A stretch of 64,000 nucleotides of DNA, from positions 124,001 through 188,000 of the forward strand of contig JAHBXN010000006.1 in NCBI GenBank assembly GCA_019636475.1, read 5' to 3'. Made by a program: the position numbers and the translations under genes. Below the pieces are notes generated by a model. It was given only the letters and a program-made list of their open reading frames with translations, was not told the DNA's origin and did no database searches. Below, in pieces: positions 57,355 through 64,000 of this stretch (the first letter of the stretch is position 1; each line of letters starts with the position of its first letter). This DNA comes from Phycisphaerae bacterium. Lineage in GTDB: Bacteria > Planctomycetota > Phycisphaerae > UBA1845 > UTPLA1.

Positions 57355-59363
57355 GCCTTCACCTCCGGACCGGGCATTTCGGCTGGTGCGGTCCCGTTGG
57401 CGTTGGCTGCATTGGCCGCGGGGTTTGCGGCCGATCGCGGTGCGACCTGCGGCGCGGGCTGGCTTCCGGATCGGTGGAGTCGTCGCATGACGTGCATCGC
57501 CACGCGCACGATGCGCGGGTCGGGATCGGACTGGGCGATCGTGGCGATTCTGGGGAGTATGGCGGCGAGGCGCAGTTGGTCAACGATCCAGAGGGCCGCG
57601 CAGCGGTGATCGGGCCGGATGTCCTGTAGCATTTGAATGAGGGCGGCGGCGGACGCCGGGACGCGCATCTTAAGGAGACACCGCACGGCGGCAGACCTTA
57701 CATCGGCGTCGTCGCTGTTTATCTTCGGTGCGACGAGTTGTTCGCGTCGCTTGGCGCCCATCTGGTCGAGTGCGTTGATTGCCGCGGCCTGGACTGAATC
57801 GGCGGCATCATTGATCGCGCGTTCGAGGATTCTTCGGCTGGTTTCGCCGGCGATCTGTCCGAGCGCGGTCATGGCCGCGGCGCGAATTTCAGGTGTCTTA
57901 TCATTGGCACAGGTATAGATGTCACGCTCGAAGTGTACGGCGATGTTCAGGGCGAGTGCGAGCCGGACGGCGCGGAATCGATCGGCGGCATTTTGTGAAA
58001 GCAGCTTGATCTGCATGTGGGTGGTGAAGCCGGGTATGAACTTCAGCGCGTGGTGTCCGGCCTCGAGTGCCTGCGCCGGATGAATGTGCTCGAAGTTGTG
58101 CCAGAAATCCTCGAAGTCTTCCTTCAGATTTCCTCGATCAAGCAGGGCGGCCCATTCGTGCGGACGGCCGCGAGACTCGATCCGCCGTTGCGCCTGGCGC
58201 TGATGGTGGGTCCGGCGTTCCAGCTCGACGCGGGCGATGGAACTGATCATTGGGTTTTCGTGGGATGCGAGGCTCTCGATGGCGGCGGTGCTGGCCGGCG
58301 TGTCGATGTCGATCAGCGCCCAGACCGCTGCCCGGTTTGCCGCCGGGTTGTCGACGATGAGGCAGTTGAGGAGCAAGGCCACCTTCTGGGCTGCCGGGAG
58401 GCCGAGTGCAAGGAGCCAGCCCGGGAGTATGACCGCGGCGTCGGCGGGCAGATTGAAGACGGCTTCGAAGCCATCCTCGAGCCAGTCAAGGGACCGGATA
58501 TAGACCAGGCTCTTGCGGATTTCCTGATCTCGGGTGATCCAGTAGTGGCGGATGAACTCGGCGTAAAACTCGTGGCTGCGACATGCGGCGAGCTTCGGCA
58601 GGAGGCGGCGGCGCATTTCGGGGTGGCCGAGGGCGACATAGACGAAGGGGACGAATCGGGGTTCAAGCTCTCCGGCGAGCAGCTCGAACATGGCGTGTGT
58701 GAGCTTTCCGCGTTTGATCGTGGCCTGGTCGAAGAGGCTCGATTCGAGATCGGGCGCGACGAGCATTGCGGCTTCGACGATTTCCGGTCGGTGATGGCTT
58801 TCGTAGTGTTCGAGGGCCTCGCGCAGCGCGTTGAAGAGGAACTTGCGCTCCGCGTCGAGTACTTTGAGTGCCTCCGTGACGACACTGGCCATCTCGGGCG
58901 ATCCGTCAAGCGTTTCGCGAAGGGATTCGATGGTTCCGATTCGCGATTCGAGATGCCGCTGGGTCAGTTCGAGCATGGTGGACGCGGCTTCGGCGCGGAT
59001 TTTCTGCGAGCCGTCGTGCATGGCGTGGGCGACGAGATATGCCAGCCGCGGGTTCGCGCTGCGCCGAACGATTTCGAGCGTGTTCTGTCGTGTCTGGGGC
59101 ATGCTGTCGGCGATGCAGGCTCGCAGCGAGCCGAACATCTTTGAAGCATGGGCCACGACCTGGTTTTGCGCATCGGTCGTCAACTTGAAGAAGATGGGAG
59201 GCAGACCTTGCAGGCCGGCGTCGGTGTTGCGGAGCAGAAGGGTTTTGACGATCTCGACCTGAATCTCTGGTGCGACGTCCAGAACTCCTCCGAGCAGGGC
59301 TTGATCAGCTGCCGGCCCTGGAATTTCGGCGAGAATGTCGAGGACTTTCGGACGTTGGCTCAA
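57351..59363 (-). CDS. HEAT-repeat protein
   Basis: 670 residues of paired alpha-helices, with typical HEAT units such as DVRSAAVRCLLKM, RRILERAINDAADSVQAAAINALDQMG and RAAAMTALGQIAGET. The C-terminus (about residues 640-670) is a low-complexity Ala/Pro/Asn linker. HEAT stacks bind proteins; the partner is unknown. A TTG start at 59363 is used because an in-frame stop lies just two codons upstream; an ATG further in is possible. Coupled to the membrane protein at 56842. The product has no signal peptide, so it is cytoplasmic. Confidence 0.75.
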   Translation of the reverse strand: MSQRPKVLDILAEIPGPAADQALLGGVLDVAPEIQVEIVKTLLLRNTDAGLQGLPPIFFKLTTDAQNQVVAHASKMFGSLRACIADSMPQTRQNTLEIVRRSANPRLAYLVAHAMHDGSQKIRAEAASTMLELTQRHLESRIGTIESLRETLDGSPEMASVVTEALKVLDAERKFLFNALREALEHYESHHRPEIVEAAMLVAPDLESSLFDQATIKRGKLTHAMFELLAGELEPRFVPFVYVALGHPEMRRRLLPKLAACRSHEFYAEFIRHYWITRDQEIRKSLVYIRSLDWLEDGFEAVFNLPADAAVILPGWLLALGLPAAQKVALLLNCLIVDNPAANRAAVWALIDIDTPASTAAIESLASHENPMISSIARVELERRTHHQRQAQRRIESRGRPHEWAALLDRGNLKEDFEDFWHNFEHIHPAQALEAGHHALKFIPGFTTHMQIKLLSQNAADRFRAVRLALALNIAVHFERDIYTCANDKTPEIRAAAMTALGQIAGETSRRILERAINDAADSVQAAAINALDQMGAKRREQLVAPKINSDDADVRSAAVRCLLKMRVPASAAALIQMLQDIRPDHRCAALWIVDQLRLAAILPRIATIAQSDPDPRIVRVAMHVMRRLHRSGSQPAPQVAPRSAANPAANAANANGTAPAEMPGPEVKA

Positions 59364-59563
59364 AGCTCACCCCGCGTTGACGGCATACACCGTCTTCGGG
59401 AGATCGGCCCGCCCGCCGTCCCGCGTTAATTAAGTCGGTTGCGGACGATTCCGTATCGTCGCGACGCATGAGTTAATGTCGCATATGAAACGGTCTCGGA
59501 GAAATGGCGTGGGCCGATAAGCGGTCGCGCTTCGAATGGGCGGCGCTACCGGCCGGGCGCGAT

Positions 59564-60271
59564 TCAGTTGCCGGATCGGCCACCGAGAAGTCGGACGACG
59601 GAATCGATCGCGTAATGGTCTTCGGGGGTGGCGGTGACGATGAGCGTGCCTTGATCGAGCGTATACCGGACATGAGAGGGCGTGAAGGACAGCACGCGTG
59701 CCAGATCGGCGGCGCGACTGTCCCGGAGCCGGTAGGTTCGGCGGATGATACGTGCGTCCGTCTGGTCCGCGGTTCGTGTCGGCGAAGGGTTCGATTGAAT
59801 CATTTCAATTAATCGCGAGAGGGAGCGAATCTCTCCAGCCGTTCCGTTGAGTTCCACGCCTCCTGGTGTGCGGCCGACGAGGACGTTGACGTCGTTGGGC
59901 TTCAACAGGTCATAGAGGGCATCGATTCGGCGTTTGTCGGCATCAGCGAATCTTATCTGGAGCTGCCTCTCCGCGTTTTCATGCAATCCGCTTCCAATCT
60001 GGAAGAGCAACGGCGTGCAGATGCACACAGCGAGCGGTAATACAAAAAACATCCAGAACCAGGCCGTGGAGGGTTTCGCCGGAGCGCCGCCTATTTGGAT
60101 GCGGTCGTTGGTGTGGCTGGATCTTGGGGTATGACGGGCGACTGTCCCGTGGGCGGACAGGATGGCGGCGAGTGGGGGCGCGGCATTTCGGAGCAGTGAT
60201 TCGCCACACCGCGCGCAGAATCTCGCCCCCGCTCTGAGATCGCTTCGGCAAGTGGGACACGCTTGCGACAC
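59564..60271 (-). CDS. zinc-ribbon, membrane-span, secretin-N-like domain protein
   Basis: 235 residues from GTG 60271, after GGAGTGATG. Residues 5-22 form a zinc ribbon (CPTC...CARCG). A hydrophobic span lies at about residues 70-95 (FWMFFVLPLAVCICTPLLF). The C-terminal half is outside the membrane and contains NDVNVLVGRTPGGVELNG and RTYRLRDSRAADLARVLSF, reminiscent of secretin N1/NolW-type and STN domains. The combination suggests a membrane-anchored accessory to a secretion or pilus channel, but no secretin gene is nearby. Confidence 0.65.
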   Translation of the reverse strand: MSQACPTCRSDLRAGARFCARCGESLLRNAAPPLAAILSAHGTVARHTPRSSHTNDRIQIGGAPAKPSTAWFWMFFVLPLAVCICTPLLFQIGSGLHENAERQLQIRFADADKRRIDALYDLLKPNDVNVLVGRTPGGVELNGTAGEIRSLSRLIEMIQSNPSPTRTADQTDARIIRRTYRLRDSRAADLARVLSFTPSHVRYTLDQGTLIVTATPEDHYAIDSVVRLLGGRSGN

Positions 60272-60495
60272 GGTTCATCACTCCGGTGGTCGAAGCCGTC
60301 GGAATCCATTTTTCCTGACACGCCAGCCCCAAGCCAGTTAGTCGCGTATCGTGATTGATGGGTTCCCGGCCCGGCTGACTTCGATGTAATGATTGCTGCC
60401 TTTCATCATAATAGCACATCCGCGCGCGAAAAGTTCGTCAATCGTTGGCGGAAAGTATTTATGTTGTGCCGGTTCGAATGCGGGAGGCGCCAGGG

Positions 60496-61374
60496 TCAGG
60501 CCGCGTCCTCGGCTTCGACGATCGCCATCTCATCGGCGGACACCTCGGTTGTGGCGATCACCTCGAGGATGTGGTCCACATCCTGCCGGAAAAACCAGAG
60601 AAACGGCACATTGGGTATTCGCATCACTACGTTGCTGTTGGAGTCCAGAACGATGACGTCACCGGCTCCAAGGCCGAGGAAGGTCTCGATGAGATCTCGC
60701 CAGTCGCGTTTGACACGTTTCGCGGCGCGAGGCAGCGAATCACTCGTGCGGAAGATCCGCTTGTGGGTGATTTCTCGTGTTGTGATCTCGTAGCGGCCGT
60801 CGAACCAGGCTGCAAGGACGACGAACCCCAGAATGATGAGTGTGGCCAGGCTGAAGACGCCAGCCGTACCGGGATCGAATTTGACGTGGTAGTTTTCGAA
60901 ATAGGACTTGATGTTTGATAGTACGGGTATGCCTTTTTTGGCTTCGACGAGCATGCCGACCAGCCAGAGGATGATGATGACCGCGGCGATGGCGGCGGTC
61001 TTGTTTCGATCGGTGTCGGAGCCGATGCAAATGATCACAACGAGCATGATGGTGATCCAGATCCATCCCATGGTGCCTGCGGAAATCCATGGATTGTCTC
61101 CGGCACAGAGCCACGGTCCGACCCAGCCAATGATCATGATGGGCCAGAGATAGAGCAGATTCGAGAAGCTCGTGAAGTTCACCTTCGGGTTGCCGTGGTG
61201 CTTGCTGACGCGGAAGACGAGCGGCCGGATGATCCATGCAATCGGCGTGAAGATCGCGGTGATGATCCTGCCGATAACGGCTCGAAAGCTCGAAGATCCA
61301 TGTGCCGTCTTCGCGGATTTCGGGGCGGCAGGTGGGTTGGAGGGTTTTGAATCGACAGGCAGTTTTTCAGGCAT
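60496..61374 (-). CDS. multi-span membrane protein, PH-like soluble tail
   Basis: 292 residues from ATG 61374 after GGAGAGTT. A polar N-terminus rich in Pro, Lys and Ser (residues 1-35) is followed by five or so membrane segments (residues about 40-70, 75-100, 115-160, 185-210). The C-terminal ~85 residues (RYEITTREITHKRIFRTSD and WRDLIETFLGLGAGDVIVLDSNS) resemble a PH-like/DUF304 domain as seen in YdbT/YdbS-type membrane proteins. Function unknown. It is separated from the zinc-ribbon gene by about 220 bases. Confidence 0.65.
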   Translation of the reverse strand: MPEKLPVDSKPSNPPAAPKSAKTAHGSSSFRAVIGRIITAIFTPIAWIIRPLVFRVSKHHGNPKVNFTSFSNLLYLWPIMIIGWVGPWLCAGDNPWISAGTMGWIWITIMLVVIICIGSDTDRNKTAAIAAVIIILWLVGMLVEAKKGIPVLSNIKSYFENYHVKFDPGTAGVFSLATLIILGFVVLAAWFDGRYEITTREITHKRIFRTSDSLPRAAKRVKRDWRDLIETFLGLGAGDVIVLDSNSNVVMRIPNVPFLWFFRQDVDHILEVIATTEVSADEMAIVEAEDAA

Positions 61375-61652
61375 GGCAACTCTCCAGGCGTTAGCCGGCG
61401 CTTTTTCCGGCCGGACCATTCTAAAGGAATTGGGACGATGCCGCACGATATTGCGGCTGGTGGGAGTCGACGGAGCGGATGCCTCGCCGACCGGAGGTCA
61501 TTTTGCGAGGAAGGACTGTGGGGCGGATCGGCCAAGGTGCGCCGAGCGATCCCGGTTCGCGCCGGTTGTTCGAAGGCGTGTCGAAGCGGCCGCCGTTCGC
61601 AGGTACTGGGTGGCTGTTGGACTGGCTGGTGAGTCGAATCCGCGTTGAGCGA

Positions 61653-62894
61653 TCAGTTGTTCAGCAGTTCGCGGATGATGATGGCCATGTCGATTGCGTT
61701 CACGAGGCCGTCGGCGTTGCGATCGAATCGCTCGATAAGATCGTGGTCGAGTTCATCGGCGAGAAGGGCGCTGATTAGTTGGCCGATTCGGTTGCCGGAG
61801 AACATGGGGCAGCCGAATTCATCGACGGGTTGTCCAGCCGGCGAATCCGGGCAGAGGTCGAGGCAATCGGGTATTGTGTCGCCGTCCGCGTCATTGAAGT
61901 CGGGCAGATGGGCGCATCCGATGTTATCGCAGATATCGATGGTGCAGGGGTCGCCGTCGTCGCATTGTTCGTTGCTGGTGCACGTGAGCAGTCTTGGAAA
62001 GTAATGAATCGGCTGAGCCGATCCCTCACTGACTGTGAAGTAGCCGAGCCCCTGTGGAAAAAAGCAGACGGCCTCCCCCTGTTGCTCCCAGACAATCGGC
62101 CTGTCGCACGGCGGTCTCGCGAGGGCTGCGGCAATGGAGTCTCCCCGCGCGCGCGTCCACATTGAGATTCGATAGTAGCCGCGAATGATGATCGCCGACC
62201 CGTCGAATGAGATGCTTCCACCCGTGGGCGGCGTGGTGTTCCAGCCGTTCAATTGTCCGACCTCTTGCAGCAGATTGACCTGAGTGGTGGACTGCGGGAA
62301 TGGGCAGCGATAGACGCGGCCGGGCGTCACTTTCTTGGCCACGATATAGAGGTCACCGTTGGCGTCGACAAGGAGTGACTCGGCGTCGCGCGGGCCATCG
62401 GGGTAGGTGAGTGTGATGACATCGGCCGGAATTGAGCCACTGACGCCAAGCTGGCCGTAGGCGACGATCGGTTCGGGGGCGCGCAAAACGCGAATGCTGG
62501 CTCGCTGGCTGTTGTTGTCGCCGATGTCCCCGAAGTACAGGTAGTCCACGCCGGCGACCGGTCCGGGGCCGATGTCGAGATCCTCCGGGTCGATGACTGG
62601 CGATGGGATTTCGAGTGTCCAGGTCGCGCGTACGATTCCGTCCTGTCCTATGGCGAAAAGGCGCTGGTCGTTGTAGTTGTCGTTGTGTGTCCAGAGTATG
62701 CCGGGGCTGTTCCTGCTTGCCGCCAGACCCGACGCCTCGGTGATGTCACCTGATTGGATTGTTGCGATGGTTAATCCGGGAAGGTGTTCGGGACATGGCT
62801 CCTGGGCGCGGGCGGAGGCAAGGCCGCGCGTCGAGAGCAGGGCCCATGCCTGAAGCAGACCCAGTGACACGGTGCGGATTCGACGGTGCTGCAT
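61653..62894 (-). CDS. secreted propeller-like protein with calcium-binding C-terminus
   Basis: 413 residues. The signal peptide covers about residues 1-30 (LLSTRGLASARAQ). Residues 35-310 have strand-rich repeats of the type DGIVRATWTLEI, DLYIVAKKVTPG and FDGSAIIIRGYY that look like beta-propeller blades. C-terminal portion: a Cys-rich DPCTIDICDN segment, a thrombospondin-type-3-like motif (DADGDTIPDCLDLCPDSP), and one dockerin-like EF loop (FDRNADGLVNAID). It shares this tail type with the secreted nuclease-like gene at 47212, suggesting a common surface or sorting system. Confidence 0.7.
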   Translation of the reverse strand: MQHRRIRTVSLGLLQAWALLSTRGLASARAQEPCPEHLPGLTIATIQSGDITEASGLAASRNSPGILWTHNDNYNDQRLFAIGQDGIVRATWTLEIPSPVIDPEDLDIGPGPVAGVDYLYFGDIGDNNSQRASIRVLRAPEPIVAYGQLGVSGSIPADVITLTYPDGPRDAESLLVDANGDLYIVAKKVTPGRVYRCPFPQSTTQVNLLQEVGQLNGWNTTPPTGGSISFDGSAIIIRGYYRISMWTRARGDSIAAALARPPCDRPIVWEQQGEAVCFFPQGLGYFTVSEGSAQPIHYFPRLLTCTSNEQCDDGDPCTIDICDNIGCAHLPDFNDADGDTIPDCLDLCPDSPAGQPVDEFGCPMFSGNRIGQLISALLADELDHDLIERFDRNADGLVNAIDMAIIIRELLNN

Positions 62895-63222
62895 GAAGAC
62901 ATCCGTAAATACTTGGCGGTTGCCCGCCTGCTTCTGCGTTCCGGCGAACGGCGGGCCGGGGTGTCAGGTGCAAGTCACCATTTCCACGGCGTGATATACA
63001 TCAAGGCGCGGTGAGCCCCCGAGTCTCGGAATCAATGGGGCGGGCGTAACAATGACTTCGGGTATAACGGTCGTCACGTGACAGCGAATCCAGGACCTTG
63101 CGGGCCGTTGTCCCCGCCCCGTGGTAGTTTTCGACCTGTGTGGTCCAGTTTATTGGTCCTTTCGCCGGATTTCAATGCGCTAGGGAAAATCCCGAGTCTG
63201 TCCCAGCGAGAGCGCTCGAAGA
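62895..63222. other. 328-bp intergenic region after pheT
   Basis: Between the pheT stop and the secreted propeller-like gene, same strand. A GCCCGCC / GGCGGGC inverted repeat with a 21-base loop lies at 62922-62956, without a T-run; it could be a weak transcription end for pheT. Nothing else is recognised. Confidence 0.35.
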
Positions 63223-64000
63223 TTAACCGCGGAGTTCCATATGATTCTCTGCGAGGAAATCGCGGAATTTCGCGCTGAAGGACTGAATATCGACATCTGT
63301 CAATGTGCGATCGTCGCAGCCGATGCGGGCGCGGAACAACAGGCTCCGCTTGCCTTCGGGGATGGCGCCGCCCTCGTAGGCGCCGATGTAGGCAAGCTGG
63401 CGCATGAGCTCATGGCGGTATGCCGACAGTTGCTCGGCGACGGATTCGTACCTCTGGCCGGCGTCGACAATCACGCTGAAGTCCAGTTCCGCCTGGGGAT
63501 GGCGCGGAACCAGGGGCAGCTTCTCGAATCGCTCCAGCAGGCCCGCCGCGACGGCCAGGTCCACTTCCGCGACGGCGAACGACCACGACCGCAGACGCTC
63601 GTCTATTTTCAGCAGAAGCGAGGCCGGCAGGATGGTGGCTCGGCCGATGACCTTCCGGTCGAGAACGATTTCGGCTATTCGGTCGGCGTCCTCCCAGGCT
63701 GCCGCAGCCTTCGTGGCCTTGAATGACACGTCGGACTCGGTGATCTGCCGCGCCCAGCCGGCCAGCGCGAGTCGCAACTGGTCCCAGACAAGCGATTCAG
63801 TCTTTTTGCCCTGTTGAGCCACGAGCAGTCCCATGCGTCGTTGCTGGGAGGTTTCGACAGTGTCGTGGCCGGCTTCAAAGACCGATCCGATCTCCACGAG
63901 TTGAAAACGGTCGTGATGGTGGCGGTTGGATTCGGCCATTGCGATCAGGCCGGGCACGAGCGAGCGTCGGAGGCGCGAGCAGTGGTCAGCCGCGGGATTC
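63223..64000 (-). CDS. pheT: phenylalanine--tRNA ligase beta subunit, C-terminal part (5' truncated by window edge)
   Basis: The frame is open to base 64000, starting NPAADHCSRLRRSLVPGL, the catalytic-like core region that precedes the C-terminal domains in PheT. It ends with the FDX-ACB anticodon-binding domain (PLVPRHPQAELDFSVIVDAG, then GGAIPEGKRSLLFRARIG and TLTDVDIQSFSAKFRDFL), terminating LRG as usual. About 259 residues are visible of the usual ~800. PheT and PheS form the alpha2-beta2 enzyme that charges tRNA-Phe and edits Tyr-tRNA-Phe. It is not linked to pheS, which is 37 kb away on the other strand. Confidence 0.92.
   Translation of the reverse strand, partial: NPAADHCSRLRRSLVPGLIAMAESNRHHHDRFQLVEIGSVFEAGHDTVETSQQRRMGLLVAQQGKKTESLVWDQLRLALAGWARQITESDVSFKATKAAAAWEDADRIAEIVLDRKVIGRATILPASLLLKIDERLRSWSFAVAEVDLAVAAGLLERFEKLPLVPRHPQAELDFSVIVDAGQRYESVAEQLSAYRHELMRQLAYIGAYEGGAIPEGKRSLLFRARIGCDDRTLTDVDIQSFSAKFRDFLAENHMELRG

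Noticed and set aside
62922-62956. GC-rich inverted repeat after pheT as a Rho-independent terminator
   Set aside because: No T-run on either side and a 21-base loop; kept only as a note in the intergenic entry.

Overview
The window is high-GC bacterial chromosome, most likely from a planctomycete, possibly of the Phycisphaerae type. The support is indirect: single genes scattered on both strands with few long operons, secreted proteins ending in thrombospondin-type-3 and dockerin-like calcium repeats, a CPA2 antiporter with stress-protein tail, S46 peptidase, DUF4091 lipoprotein, and pheS and pheT lying apart. I see no tRNA, rRNA, CRISPR array, insertion sequence, integrase or transposase.

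Layout. 1-6 kb: end of an asparagine-synthetase-like gene, a secreted S46 dipeptidyl peptidase, a small sulfotransferase, a CoA-binding protein and an exported coiled-coil protein. 6-13 kb: beta-CASP metallo-hydrolase, HAD phosphatase, the rpmI-rplT pair with its own promoter and terminator, an exported unknown, an M42 aminopeptidase and a methyltransferase. 13-22 kb: exported beta-helix protein and a tiny very acidic exported protein (starts only 14 bp apart), PEP carboxylase, PilT, a PerR-like / cupredoxin-like / di-haem peroxidase operon, and an aquaporin. 22-31 kb: antiporter with fused domains, pheS, a fused alpha-beta 2-oxoacid dehydrogenase E1, an SRPBCC protein and an inositol-monophosphatase-type phosphatase. 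31-43 kb: a cysteine-rich exported protein whose start is split by an A9 tract, an unknown partner gene, arginine decarboxylase, phosphoglycerate mutase, a CHASE2 adenylate cyclase, and a polysaccharide pair (O-antigen-ligase/TPR and WecA/MraY-type transferase). 43-48.6 kb: 5-formyl-THF cyclo-ligase, DUF4091 lipoprotein, secreted dockerin-bearing endonuclease/exonuclease/phosphatase protein.

48.8-55.9 kb is the most unusual region: seven co-directional genes forming a Mu-like phage head set (large terminase, DUF935 portal, gpI protease/scaffold, DUF2190-like decoration protein, gpT capsid, gp36-like DUF1320, gp37-like DUF1834). All look intact, but there is no tail, lysis, replication, integration, small terminase or MuF-type gene, and ordinary chromosomal genes flank both sides. 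It reads as a self-contained capsid-plus-packaging cassette, either a gene-transfer-agent-like or domesticated capsid, or a phage remnant. Next to it lies a tandem PTPS/QueD fusion. 56.8-64 kb: a membrane protein/HEAT-repeat pair, a zinc-ribbon/secretin-like membrane protein, another membrane protein, a secreted propeller-like protein with calcium repeats, and the C-terminal part of pheT running off the right edge.

All functional calls come from reading translated sequence and remembered family motifs; no search was run. Promoter and terminator calls are pattern-based only.
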